NCBI RefSeq assembly: GCF_936928535.1
Contig: NZ_CAKZHY010000079.1
Span: 1 to 48,462, forward strand
Length of the DNA stretch: 48,462 bases
Reading direction: 5' to 3'
From: an uncultured Bradyrhizobium sp.
Lineage (GTDB): Bacteria; Pseudomonadota; Alphaproteobacteria; Rhizobiales; Xanthobacteraceae
Shown piece by piece: positions 1-7,468 of the stretch. The first letter of the stretch is position 1, and every line of letters starts with the position of its first letter. Position numbers and translations under genes: made by a program. The notes under the pieces are model-generated. The model did no database searches. It saw only the letters and a program-made list of their open reading frames with translations, and was not told where the DNA came from.

Positions 1-56
1 GCCGGGCCGTCGCCCTTCGAGGCTCGCCGAAGAGGCGAGCACCTCAGGGTGACGGG
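1..56. repeat. Intergenic palindromic repeat at window start
   Basis: This short palindromic element has a GGCTCGCC / GGCGAGC dyad followed by CACCTCAGGGTGACGG. It belongs to the same loose family (CCTTCGAG ... CTCAGGATGA) as the elements at 45366-45498 and 48363-48462. Its first 25 bases are identical to the last 25 bases of the window. It lies downstream of the minus-strand ribH2 gene and could act as a transcript 3' end, but there is no clear U-tract. Confidence 0.6.
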
Positions 57-96
57 TCTCGCTCCTCAGAATGACGAGCGCGAGTCTTTGCGACCG

Positions 97-651
97 TTAC
101 ACAATTCCCGCCGCGACCTGGCCGCGCAGGCGCTCCAGGCCGTGCAACGTCTCGGCACAGGCGGTCGCGACCTCGATGCCTTTGATGGTGAAGTGCCTGC
201 GGAAGAAATCGTAATGCACTTCGGTCTCGTGGAATTGCTGCGGCGTCAGCACGGCCGAGAACACCGGCACCTCGGTGCGCAGCTGCACGTCCATCAGCGC
301 CTTGATCACCGTGTCGGCGACGAATTCGTGGCGATAGATGCCACCGTCAACGACCAGGCCTGCCGCGACGATGGCGGTGTAGCGCCGCGTCTTGGCGAGG
401 ATTTGCGCATGCAACGGGATCTCGAACGAGCCCGGCACCTCGAACACGTCGACATGGGTGAGATGCCGTGCCTCGGCCTCCTTCAGGAAGGCGATGCGGG
501 CTTCCGCGACCACGTCGCGATGCCAGCAGGCCTGCACGAAGGCCACCCGCTGCGGCTTTGCGAAGCGCGGATGCTCGGTCGCCGGTCCTCGCGGAACCGG
601 TGGCTGTGCTTGGGACGTTTCGGTTTGGGGATCTTGCAACATCTGATTCAT
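97..651 (-). CDS. ribH: 6,7-dimethyl-8-ribityllumazine synthase, type II (RibH2)
   Basis: Lumazine synthase condenses 5-amino-6-ribitylamino-uracil with 3,4-dihydroxy-2-butanone 4-phosphate, the penultimate step of riboflavin synthesis, in the cytoplasm. The 184-residue product has the lumazine synthase core: an EVPGSFEIPL segment near residue 60, then VVDGGIYRHEFVA and a PVFSAVLTP segment. Having DGGIYRHEFVA where type I enzymes have a GATPHFDYV-like loop is what marks the type II (RibH2) enzymes of Brucella and Mesorhizobium. The frame stays open upstream to 741, but that part overlaps the FMN riboswitch. The ATG at 651 has an AGAGGA ribosome binding site about six bases upstream, so it was chosen. 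The gene stands alone behind the riboswitch, so FMN should repress it. Confidence 0.93.
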   Translation of the reverse strand: MNQMLQDPQTETSQAQPPVPRGPATEHPRFAKPQRVAFVQACWHRDVVAEARIAFLKEAEARHLTHVDVFEVPGSFEIPLHAQILAKTRRYTAIVAAGLVVDGGIYRHEFVADTVIKALMDVQLRTEVPVFSAVLTPQQFHETEVHYDFFRRHFTIKGIEVATACAETLHGLERLRGQVAAGIV

Positions 652-730
652 GGTTTTCCTCTTCAGGACCAGAATCAGGGCACACGGAACGACAAACAGC
701 CGCATCTTGCGATGCGTCTGCCACCGACCG

Positions 731-882
731 TTCTCTTTCATCCGGACTTTAACCGTCGGCTTCGGAGTTGCACCGAATCTGCTGACCCTTTCCCTCGGCC
801 ACGACCTTGGGGAAGGCGCTCGCGGGCTTAGGCCTTTCGGCCCTTACCGCCGGTGGGGACTTTCACCCCGCCCTGAGAACAT
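731..882 (-). promoter_or_regulatory. FMN riboswitch (RFN element) upstream of ribH2
   Basis: On the minus strand this leader reads in the order of an RFN element. It has an AGGGCGGGGTGAAAGTCCC start, a CCGGCGGTAAGG segment, a variable GC-rich hairpin, then GGTGCAACTCCGAAGCCGAC and a closing TTAAAGTCCGGATGAAAGAG. These match the conserved blocks of FMN riboswitches, including the GATGAAAGA 3' end. It ends about 80 bases before the ribH2 start. In proteobacteria such elements usually work by attenuation or by blocking translation. A weak promoter (TTGCTT, 18 bases, CATATT) can be seen just upstream on the minus strand, but it is only a guess. Confidence 0.95.
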
Positions 883-1293
883 CGGCCGCCCGGGATTGAG
901 CGACCTGAGAGAAATATGCCGCCGGTCCGGGGCCGCAAGCAAGCGTGTTCCCTAGCCAAAAATCGCATGGTCCCATGCCGCCAGGGCGGTGCGGCCTCGC
1001 ACAGCGGAATTAACGATTGGCGGCGCTCGGGAATCCGATTCCGATTTGTTCTCAATCGTTAACAATTGTGGCCGAGATGAGCTGTGGACGAACGAGTCAT
1101 GGCTTGTGGACGGACTCGGGACCCAGTTGCGCAGATTCCGCAAATCACATCAGTTGATCCGCGACAAGCCCGCGCTGATCCCGGGATCGCGATAGCGACT
1201 CTCAAGGATCGCCTTAAGCGAAATTGAGGAAGCGCGCGCCGGACCAACCGCGTGCGTATCAAAGACAACAAGAAGGCAAGAGGTCGAGACGGC
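883..1293. other. Noncoding stretch with nested dyads and a cluster of GANTC sites
   Basis: No convincing gene lies here. The stretch contains a perfect 10-bp inverted repeat (TTAACGATTG at 1010-1019 and its complement at 1053-1062). Centred exactly inside it is a 6-bp dyad, GGAATC-C-GATTCC at 1030-1042. GANTC, the CcrM methylation site of alphaproteobacteria, occurs at 1031, 1037, 1094, 1113, 1134 and 1197. TGTGGACG occurs twice, at about 1083 and 1106. It probably holds the promoters of the divergent riboswitch RNA and ybjN-type gene; cell-cycle control is inference. Confidence 0.5.
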
Positions 1294-1794
1294 ATGTCCC
1301 TGCTCGAAGGTACCATCGATTCCCGAAATCACCCGCTTGCGGTGGTCGAGGATATCGCTGCCAGCAACAACTGGCCGTTCGAACGCTCCGGCGAGGACGA
1401 GCTGACCATTGTCTCGAAGGGACAATGGACCGACTACCAGATCTCCTTCACCTGGATGGGTGAGATCGAGGCGCTGCACCTGGCCTGCGCTTTCGACATG
1501 AAGATTCCAACCGCGCGACGGGGCGAGGTGCAGCGGCTCGTTGCCGCGGTCAACGAGCAATTGTGGATCGGCCATTTCGACCTCTGGACCAACACCGGCA
1601 TGATCATGCATCGCCAGGCGCTGGTGCTGCCGGGCGGCCTCACCGCCTCGACCGCACAGTGCGAAGCCATGCTCGCCGGCGCGATCCACGCCTGCGAGCG
1701 CTACTTCCCGGCGTTCCAGTTCGTGGTGTGGGCCGGCAAGACCACCGCGCAAGCCATGGACGCCGCGATGTTCGATACGGTGGGCGAGGCTTAG
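1294..1794 (+). CDS. YbjN domain-containing protein
   Basis: This 166-residue soluble protein has no signal peptide or membrane segment. It resembles the YbjN-like family often found next to proC in Bradyrhizobium relatives. The fold is related to type III secretion chaperones, and the molecular function is not settled. Recognisable features are an FERSGEDELTI strand, a WTDYQISFTW strand pair, a conserved central LHLACAFDMKIP segment and a C-terminal helix with ACERYFPAFQFVVWAG. A GTG at 1252 could extend the frame, but the ATG at 1294 has an AGAGG sequence at a suitable distance and starts the family-like sequence MSLLEGTI. It may be co-transcribed with proC despite the palindromic repeat between them. 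Confidence 0.82.
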   Translation: MSLLEGTIDSRNHPLAVVEDIAASNNWPFERSGEDELTIVSKGQWTDYQISFTWMGEIEALHLACAFDMKIPTARRGEVQRLVAAVNEQLWIGHFDLWTNTGMIMHRQALVLPGGLTASTAQCEAMLAGAIHACERYFPAFQFVVWAGKTTAQAMDAAMFDTVGEA

Positions 1795-1821
1795 GAACCA
1801 AACCACAGCTCCCTCCGCGAC

Positions 1822-1944
1822 GTCGTCCCGGCGAAGGCCGGGACCCATACTGCGTGATTTCGCTTGTGGCACGCGGCTTGTTGCCAACATCTTGATCCAC
1901 TAGAACCGGCTGTGGTTATGGGTCCCGGCCTTCGCCGGGACGAC
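1822..1944. repeat. BIME-like palindromic repeat pair upstream of proC
   Basis: Two 28-base arms (1822-1849 and 1917-1944) are perfect reverse complements, built on the motif GGGTCCCGGCCTTCGCC. A 67-base spacer separates them. The same motif recurs with variants at 3299-3440 and 28635-28775. This is the typical look of a REP/BIME-type intergenic repeat. It can fold into a long hairpin between the YbjN gene and proC. Confidence 0.85.
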
Positions 1945-1956
1945 ACCGAATTTGTG

Positions 1957-2790
1957 GTGATCACAGTGGCAAACAGCACTCTCCAGAACATCACCGGCAC
2001 CATCCTGCTTGCCGGCGCCGGCAAGATGGGCGGTGCGATGTTGACCGGGTGGCTGGCCGGCGGGCTCGATCCGCGCCGCGTCGCCGTGGTCGATCCGTAT
2101 CTATCGCCCGAGATCACCGCGCTCGCCGCCAAGGGCGTTGCGCTCCATCCCGATGCGAACGCGGCAGGCTTTGTCGAGACGATGATCGTCGCCGTGAAGC
2201 CGCAGATGTTCCGCGAGGCCGGCGCGAAGCTGAAATCGTTCGTCTCGGACAAGACGTCCGTGGTCTCGATCATGGCGGGAACCACGATCGCCGCACTCGA
2301 GGAAGTCTGCGGCGGCGCCGTGGTGCGCGCGATGCCGAACACGCCGGCCGCGATCGGCCGCGGCATCACGGTCGCTGTCGCGGCGAACAATGTCAGCGCC
2401 GCGCAGCGCGCAGTCGCCGATGCCCTGCTGCGCGCCACCGGCTCGGTCGAATGGGTCGAAGATGAAAGCCTGATGGATGCGGTGACGGCCGTATCCGGCT
2501 CGGGCCCGGCCTATGTGTTCCTGCTCGCCGAGGAGCTCGCGCGCGCCGGCGTGGAAGCGGGATTGCCCGAAGCGCTGGCGACCAAGCTCGCCCGCGAGAC
2601 GGTCACCGGCTCCGGCGAGCTGCTGCATCAATCGGAGCTGCCGGCCGCCACACTGCGGCAGAACGTCACCTCGCCCGGCGGCACGACAGCCGCGGCACTC
2701 GGCGTACTGATGGGCGAGCCGGGCCTGCGCGATCTCATGATCCGCGCCATTGCGGCGGCGACGAAGCGGTCGAAGGAATTGGCGAAGTAA
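1957..2790 (+). CDS. proC: Pyrroline-5-carboxylate reductase
   Basis: ProC reduces 1-pyrroline-5-carboxylate to L-proline with NAD(P)H, the last step of proline synthesis. The protein of about 277 residues opens with a Rossmann motif, ILLAGAGKMGGAML. It has the family signature region ending in the DAVTAVSGSGPAYVF segment, a helical dimerisation domain and a TSPGGTTAAAL motif near the C-terminus. The start is uncertain: GTG codons at 1954, 1957 and 1966 are all possible and none has a strong ribosome binding site. Earlier in-frame codons fall in the palindromic repeat and are unlikely. It lies 162 bases after the YbjN gene. Confidence 0.94.
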   Translation: MITVANSTLQNITGTILLAGAGKMGGAMLTGWLAGGLDPRRVAVVDPYLSPEITALAAKGVALHPDANAAGFVETMIVAVKPQMFREAGAKLKSFVSDKTSVVSIMAGTTIAALEEVCGGAVVRAMPNTPAAIGRGITVAVAANNVSAAQRAVADALLRATGSVEWVEDESLMDAVTAVSGSGPAYVFLLAEELARAGVEAGLPEALATKLARETVTGSGELLHQSELPAATLRQNVTSPGGTTAAALGVLMGEPGLRDLMIRAIAAATKRSKELAK

Positions 2791-2799
2791 GACGATGCC

Positions 2800-2888
2800 G
2801 TAGGGTGGGCAAAGCGAAGTGTGCCCACGATCTGTGTCTATCGCGGCGAGATCGTGGGCACGGCGCTTCGCGCCTTTGCCCACCCTAC
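2800..2888. repeat. Palindromic repeat (GTAGGGTGGGCAAAG family)
   Basis: The element starts with GTAGGGTGGGCAAAGCGAAG and ends with the complementary CTTTGCCCACCCTAC. Inner arms GTGCCCACGAT / ATCGTGGGCAC are also present, so the RNA can form a long interrupted hairpin. A second copy with the same outer and inner arms lies at 35567-35655. It separates the converging proC and thioesterase genes. Confidence 0.85.
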
Positions 2889-3289
2889 GATTTCGGGCCC
2901 GCGGCTAGCCGCTTGTTGAACATCTCGACATTGACCAGCCCGCGCGCGTGACGGCCTTCGCCGAGCTTGCGTGCGCCTTCGAATGCTTCGACCTCGAAGC
3001 GGATGACGCGGCGCTCGACGGCGATCACTTTCGCCGTGGTCCGCACCGTCGCACCGACCAGCGCCGCCGCAAGATGGCGGATGTCGACCTCGGTGCCGAC
3101 AGTGACCCAGCCCGGCTGAAGCGCGGCGCGGATTGCATCGCCCGACGTCATCTCCATTTCCAGGATCATCATCGGGGTCGCATAGACCATCGGCATGCCT
3201 GGTACGAAATGCCCGACCGTGCGCTCGGCCGGCACGACCAGCGTACGCTCGGCGCTCATGCCTGGTGTGATGAAGTCGCGTGCGTCCAT
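2885..3289 (-). CDS. FlK-like hotdog-fold thioesterase
   Basis: This 134-residue protein resembles fluoroacetyl-CoA thioesterase FlK of Streptomyces cattleya, which hydrolyses fluoroacetyl-CoA before it can poison the citric acid cycle. Aligned from memory of FlK with a constant offset of four residues, the catalytic Thr42, Glu50, His76 and Arg120 correspond here to Thr38, Glu46, His72 and Arg116, and Gly69 to Gly65. The FlK lid residue Phe36 appears as Met. FlK-type homologues are common in proteobacteria and the real substrate may be another short acyl-CoA. The start has a GAGG sequence seven bases upstream. The stop falls inside the end of the palindromic repeat. A fluoroacetate-dehalogenase homologue lies 36 kb away. 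Confidence 0.82.
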   Translation of the reverse strand: MDARDFITPGMSAERTLVVPAERTVGHFVPGMPMVYATPMMILEMEMTSGDAIRAALQPGWVTVGTEVDIRHLAAALVGATVRTTAKVIAVERRVIRFEVEAFEGARKLGEGRHARGLVNVEMFNKRLAAGPKS

Positions 3290-3298
3290 GGTTTACCT

Positions 3299-3440
3299 CG
3301 TCGTCCTGGACAAGCGAGCAAAGCGAACGCTGATCCAGGACCCACTACCCCAACTGCATAGCGTTTGGCGTGATCTTGACCACGACCTCCCGCAACAACA
3401 CAAAGCCGGGGTAATGGGTCCTGGCGTTCGCCAGGACGAC
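3299..3440. repeat. Palindromic repeat cluster (GTCGTCCTGG ... CCAGGACGAC)
   Basis: Two divergent copies of the GGGTCCTGG / CCAGGACGAC variant of the proC-upstream repeat lie at about 3299-3346 and 3412-3440. They fill the gap between the tautomerase and thioesterase genes, both on the minus strand. Each copy has its own dyad, and the outermost sequences are also complementary to each other. Confidence 0.7.
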
Positions 3441-3466
3441 GGCTGTGTGTGCCGCGCGAGCGCGTC

Positions 3467-3670
3467 CTACTTCTTCGCAGCCGCGGCGCGCTCCACGAAG
3501 GTCTTGCCGCCCTTCATCTTGTGGCGGAGCGGGGCTTCGTTGATCTGGATGACGACGGCATCGGCGTCGACGCCGAGATTCTTCACCAGCGCCTGCGTGA
3601 TGTCGCGCATCATGCCGGCCTTCTGCTCGTCGGTGCGGCCTTCGGCCATGCTGACGGTGATCTCAGGCAT
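3467..3670 (-). CDS. 4-oxalocrotonate tautomerase family protein
   Basis: This 67-residue protein is the size of a single subunit of the 4-oxalocrotonate tautomerase family. It starts Met-Pro-Glu-Ile, so after removal of Met it exposes the amino-terminal proline that serves as catalytic base. The family interconverts unconjugated and conjugated oxo acids. Members outside aromatic-degradation operons, like this one, often have unknown substrates. The frame runs upstream to 3760 through repeat DNA. The ATG at 3670 has a GGGAGAA ribosome binding site and gives the required Pro2. The next gene downstream on the same strand is the FlK-like thioesterase, separated by repeats. Confidence 0.88.
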   Translation of the reverse strand: MPEITVSMAEGRTDEQKAGMMRDITQALVKNLGVDADAVVIQINEAPLRHKMKGGKTFVERAAAAKK

Positions 3671-3688
3671 TGTCTTCTCCCTGCTGCT

Positions 3689-3771
3689 GTCGTCATGGCC
3701 GGGCCTGTCCCGGCCATCCACGTTCTTTTCCATCAAACAAGACTGACATGCCCGGGACAAGCCCGGGCATG
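3689..3771. repeat. Palindromic repeat with strong hairpin, possible hisS terminator
   Basis: A TGGCCGGGCCTGTCCCGGCCA dyad is followed at 3747-3771 by a perfect 10-bp hairpin (CATGCCCGGG / CCCGGGCATG with a 5-base loop). It lies just past the hisS stop codon on the minus strand and could end the hisS transcript, although no long U-tract follows. Confidence 0.65.
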
Positions 3772-3788
3772 AAGACGTCTGCGAATGG

Positions 3789-5309
3789 CTAGCCCCACTT
3801 TACGTCATGGCGCGCCAAGACTTCGCGCACCTTGGTGACGAGATCGGCTTCGCTGCACGAGAACTGTGCCGGGCGCGTCTCGCGCCATTCCTGGTTGGAG
3901 GCGATCGCGGCGGCGGCCTTGGCGCCTTCGATGAGATCCTTGATCTGAAGCTCGCCGCGCGCTTTTTCATCCGAGCCCTGGATGATCACGCAAGGCGAGT
4001 TGCGGCGGTCGGCATATTTGAGCTGGTTGCCCATATTCTTGGGATTGCCGAGATAGAGTTCGGCGCGGATGCCGGCAGTGCGAAGGCTTGCGACCATCTT
4101 CTGGTAGTCGGCGACGCGGTCACGCTCGAACACGGTGACGACGACGGGGCCGACCTCTCGCCGCGTGTCGAGCTTGCCGAGCAGCGTCAGTGCAGCCTGG
4201 AGCCGCGACACGCCGATCGAGAAACCGGTCGCCGGCACCGGCTCGCCGCGGAAGCGGGAGACGAGACCATCATAACGACCACCGCCACCGACCGAGCCGA
4301 AGCGCACCGGACGGCCCTTTTCGTCCTTGGTGTCGAGCAGCAGTTCGACCTCGTAGACGGGACCGGTGTAATATTCGAGGCCGCGCACGACGGAGGGATC
4401 GATCTTGATGCGGTCGGCGCCGTAACCCGATGCCGTCACCAGTTTTGCAATTTCTTCCAGCTCGCTCACGCCGGCCTGACCGATCTCGCTCTTGGCGAGG
4501 TAGGTTTCTGCCGCAGCAATGGCTTCTTTCCAATCCTCGCGTGGCTTGGTGATGGCGAGGACGACGTCGGCCTCCGCCGCACTGAGGTTGGCGCCCTTGG
4601 TGAAGTCGCCCTTGCCTTCTTCGCCGCCATCCCATCGTCCGGGACCGAGCAGCTTGCGCACTTCGTCGGCGGAAAACTTGTCGAGCTTGTCGATCGCGCG
4701 CAGCACGGTCAGCCTGCGGCCGGCGTTCTCCTCGCCCGCGAGCCCGATGGCTTCAAGAACGCCATCGAGCACCTTGCGGTTGTTGACCTTCACGACGTAT
4801 TGGCCGCGCGCAATTCCGAGCGCCTCCATCGTGTCGGCGGCCATCATGCAGATCTCGGCATCCGCTGCCGGCGTCGCCGAACCGACCGTGTCGGCATCGA
4901 ACTGCATGAACTGACGGAAGCGGCCCGGGCCGGGCTTCTCGTTGCGGAAGACGTAGCCGACGCGATAGCTGCGATAGGGCAGCACCAGGCCGTCGGTGCC
5001 GTAGCGCTCACCGACGTAACGGGCCAGCGGCGCGGTCAGGTCGTAGCGGAGCGAGATCCACTGCTCGTCGTCGTCCTGGAACGAGAACACGCCCTCGTTC
5101 GGACGATCCTGATCGGGCAGGAACTTGCCGAGCGCGTCGGTGTATTCCATCGCCGGCGTCTCCACCGGCTCGAACCCGTAGAGCTCGTAGACGGCGCGGA
5201 TCTTCTCGACCATCTCGCGAGTCGCCCGGATCGCGGCGGGATCGCGATCCTCAAGCCCGCGCGGCAGCCGCGCCTTCAGTTTCTGGGGTTTTTTGGGTTT
5301 TTCGGCCAT
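3789..5309 (-). CDS. hisS: Histidyl-tRNA synthetase
   Basis: HisS charges tRNA-His. At 506 residues it is longer than the E. coli enzyme (about 420), as is common in alphaproteobacteria. It shows class II motifs: the motif 1 helix with [13 protein letters not shown], motif 2 with [20 protein letters not shown], the histidine-binding [15 protein letters not shown] segment, and motif 3 with [13 protein letters not shown] and [11 protein letters not shown]-terminal anticodon-binding domain follows from about residue 385. The lysine-rich N-terminus ([10 protein letters not shown]) precedes the folded part. It is transcribed towards the tautomerase gene and appears to be a single transcription unit. 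Confidence 0.96.
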   Translation of the reverse strand: MAEKPKKPQKLKARLPRGLEDRDPAAIRATREMVEKIRAVYELYGFEPVETPAMEYTDALGKFLPDQDRPNEGVFSFQDDDEQWISLRYDLTAPLARYVGERYGTDGLVLPYRSYRVGYVFRNEKPGPGRFRQFMQFDADTVGSATPAADAEICMMAADTMEALGIARGQYVVKVNNRKVLDGVLEAIGLAGEENAGRRLTVLRAIDKLDKFSADEVRKLLGPGRWDGGEEGKGDFTKGANLSAAEADVVLAITKPREDWKEAIAAAETYLAKSEIGQAGVSELEEIAKLVTASGYGADRIKIDPSVVRGLEYYTGPVYEVELLLDTKDEKGRPVRFGSVGGGGRYDGLVSRFRGEPVPATGFSIGVSRLQAALTLLGKLDTRREVGPVVVTVFERDRVADYQKMVASLRTAGIRAELYLGNPKNMGNQLKYADRRNSPCVIIQGSDEKARGELQIKDLIEGAKAAAAIASNQEWRETRPAQFSCSEADLVTKVREVLARHDVKWG

Positions 5310-5356
5310 GCGGGCGTTTACCAGCCGACGCGCGATGCGGCAACTGCCGGCTGGCC

Positions 5357-5875
5357 CTAAGGCTGCTCCATCCGAGCCCGGAGCGCGTCGGCGTCGGTCC
5401 TCGGCATGGATTTGAGCAGCGGCTTGATGGTTTCGCCGCCGACGATCTTGCCGTTGCGCATGAACATCCAGTCCGAAATGTCGGCATCCTTGAACCCAGT
5501 GAGGTCTCCAAACTGCTTTCCGGGCATGTTCCGAGGCGTGTCGGCGAACCGCGCCGCATAGTCCCCGCCCGGAAGCTTCTTCACATCACTCATCCAGATG
5601 TACTCGTCATTCCCGCCGATCTGAAATCGCACCTTAAGAGAGTGGTCCGTCTCCCCGCGTTTTGGCGCGTCGTACGAAGCCCAGAAGATCGGCAGCGTGG
5701 CGCGAGCGTGAACGATCGCCGCGTTCATTTCCGCGTCAGTGTCGGACACGCTGATGACGCGGTCCACCATCTCGAGCTCGGGCCCGCGCCCCCATGACAG
5801 AATAGCGAAGAGAAAAACGGCCGTTAGGACCGCAGACGCGACCCATTTTGCCAGCTGAGGGGCAGAGGTGAACAT
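5357..5875 (-). CDS. DUF2314 domain-containing membrane-anchored protein
   Basis: This 172-residue protein has one hydrophobic segment at about residues 10-28, either an uncleaved anchor or a signal peptide. It is followed by a DUF2314-like domain with the features [33 protein letters not shown] and a late [16 protein letters not shown] segment. The family has no assigned biochemical role. The C-terminal part is therefore probably periplasmic. The ribosome binding site is weak. The gene sits between ilvE and hisS on the same strand, with about 50 bases to hisS, so co-transcription with hisS is possible. Confidence 0.75.
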   Translation of the reverse strand: MFTSAPQLAKWVASAVLTAVFLFAILSWGRGPELEMVDRVISVSDTDAEMNAAIVHARATLPIFWASYDAPKRGETDHSLKVRFQIGGNDEYIWMSDVKKLPGGDYAARFADTPRNMPGKQFGDLTGFKDADISDWMFMRNGKIVGGETIKPLLKSMPRTDADALRARMEQP

Positions 5876-6056
5876 GACTGCAATATCTGAGAACCTTGAT
5901 GTCTCAGAAGTTGTCGCACAGTTGCACTCATGTATTCAACAACTAAGGGTTATTGCCATCGGACGGGGCGCAACGCGCCGCCTTCGCAACTGGCGCGCTG
6001 CCGATCCGCTAGTCGCTCGAGAGCGCGGTCCCGGCTCTCGGTCCGGGACACGGGGA

Positions 6057-7139
6057 TCAAATCACCTTGCGGATCCAGTTGTGCGGATCGTTGGTGCGGC
6101 CGTACTGGATGTCGACGAGCTGCTTGCGCAGGCCCATGGCGACCGGACCGGCGACGCCGCCGCTGATCTCGAAGTCGCCGCTGACCGAGCGCACCTTGCC
6201 GATCGGCGAGATCACGGCCGCAGTGCCGCAGGCGAACGCTTCCTTCAGTCGGCCCGAGGCCGCATCCTTGCGCCACTGGTCGAGCGAGTACGGCTCCTCG
6301 CGCACGGTCTTCCCGGCATCGCGGGCGAGCGCGATGATGGAGTCGCGGGTGATGCCGGGCAGGATGGTGCCGAGTGGCGGCGTCGAGAGCGAGCCGTCGT
6401 CGAACACGAAGAACACGTTCATGCCGCCGAGCTCCTCGATGTAGCGGCGCTCGACCGCATCGAGGAAGACGACCTGATCGCAGCCATGCTGGATCGCCTC
6501 GGCCTGCGCGCGCAGGCTCGCCGCGTAATTGCCGCCGCATTTGACCGCGCCGGTGCCGCCGACGGCGGCACGCGTGTAATTCTCCGAGACCCAGATCGAG
6601 ACCGGCGCGGGGCCGCCCTTGAAGTAGGAGCCGACGGGCGAAGCGATGACTGAAAAGATGTATTCGGACGACGGCTTGACGCCGAGGAAGGTCTCGCTCG
6701 CGATCATGAAGGGCCGCAGATAGAGGCTGCCCTCGCCGCCCGGCATCCAGGCGCGATCGATCCGCACGACCTGCTCGACCGCCTCGATGAAGACGTCCTC
6801 CGGCAGCTGCGCCATCGCCATGCGGTCGGCGGAATCCTTGAAGCGGCGCGCATTGGCGTCGGGGCGGAACAGGTTCACGCCGCCGTCGTCGCGCTTGTAG
6901 GCCTTGAGACCTTCGAAAATCTCCTGGGCGTAGTGCAGGACCGCGCCGGCCGGATCGATCTGGAAGTTGGCGCGCGCCTCGATCTTCGCCTCGTACCAGC
7001 CGCCCTTGGCCTGGTTGTAGCGGACCACAGCCATGTGATCGGTGAAGACCCGCCCGAAGCCGGGGTCCACCAGCTTGGCGACCCGGTCCTTCTCTGACGT
7101 CGGATTGGATGCGGGTTGGATGTCGAATTTCATGCTCAT
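6057..7139 (-). CDS. ilvE: Branched-chain amino acid aminotransferase
   Basis: IlvE transfers the amino group between glutamate and the branched-chain 2-oxo acids, using pyridoxal 5'-phosphate. The 360-residue product is the fold-type IV, class II (BCAT2-like) size. It shows YAQEIFEGLKAY near the N-terminus, RPFMIASE, the conserved VKCGGNYAASLRAQ segment containing the PLP-binding lysine, QVVFLDAVERRYIEELGGMN and a late GTAAVISPIG motif. The frame extends far upstream, but the ATG at 7139 has GGGAGG seven bases before it. The gene diverges from a MarR-type regulator across a 329-base gap that holds a perfect palindrome, so regulation by that protein is plausible. Confidence 0.95.
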   Translation of the reverse strand: MSMKFDIQPASNPTSEKDRVAKLVDPGFGRVFTDHMAVVRYNQAKGGWYEAKIEARANFQIDPAGAVLHYAQEIFEGLKAYKRDDGGVNLFRPDANARRFKDSADRMAMAQLPEDVFIEAVEQVVRIDRAWMPGGEGSLYLRPFMIASETFLGVKPSSEYIFSVIASPVGSYFKGGPAPVSIWVSENYTRAAVGGTGAVKCGGNYAASLRAQAEAIQHGCDQVVFLDAVERRYIEELGGMNVFFVFDDGSLSTPPLGTILPGITRDSIIALARDAGKTVREEPYSLDQWRKDAASGRLKEAFACGTAAVISPIGKVRSVSGDFEISGGVAGPVAMGLRKQLVDIQYGRTNDPHNWIRKVI

Positions 7140-7468
7140 GTTCTTGCCTCCCGCTGCCGGTGGCGGCGCTGATTCTCGCGCCCGCCTGCCCAGCTGGCTT
7201 GATGTGGTTTCTGGCCGAACCACCGCCAGCCTTGTTACGGCCGGTTTCCGTGGCCAGCATGTCCTCCGAGGACATGCTTTTGCGGAAGGCGGAAGTCCAG
7301 TATGTTTTGCCGAAATGCCGTTCGACAGTCGCACGGTAGATCTGATCCGGCCGTCGCCGCCTGTCCGGCTAGTCTCCGGCCACTGTTCGGAATGCCACCC
7401 GATGCGAAGCGATCTAAAATTTCGTGCGGGCTGATCGTTTTGTAACATTGAACCCAAGATACGTCAAT
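7140..7468. other. Intergenic region between divergent ilvE and marR
   Basis: No gene is seen in this 329-base gap. It must hold the promoters of ilvE (minus) and the marR-ompR-envZ-type operon (plus). The notable structure is the 23-base palindrome at 7256-7278. An AT-rich stretch at about 7410-7480 lies just ahead of the marR start. Confidence 0.7.
7256..7278. promoter_or_regulatory. Perfect 23-bp palindrome, candidate operator
   Basis: Ten-base arms AGCATGTCCT and AGGACATGCT flank the central CCG. It sits in the ilvE/marR divergent gap, about 120 bases from ilvE and 190 from marR. MarR-type dimers bind palindromes of about this size, so it could be the operator. Alternatively it may be a dispersed short repeat, since no second copy was seen in the window. 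Confidence 0.5.

Noticed and set aside
49..831. A 260-codon plus-strand frame over ribH2 and its riboswitch
   Set aside because: It overlaps the RFN element and lies opposite a clear lumazine synthase gene; composition is shadow-like.
1083..1115. Two TGTGGACG copies considered as DnaA boxes of a replication origin
   Set aside because: They differ from the TTATCCACA consensus at several positions, no AT-rich unwinding region is adjacent, and none of the usual origin neighbours (dnaA, hemE, parAB, gidA) is present.
1822..3771. The repeated palindromes considered as a CRISPR array
   Set aside because: Units are self-complementary, irregularly spaced and separated by genes. No regular spacer pattern or cas gene is present.
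3807..5360. A 517-codon open frame opposite hisS
   Set aside because: hisS on the minus strand shows all class II synthetase motifs. The antisense product has biased composition and no domain.
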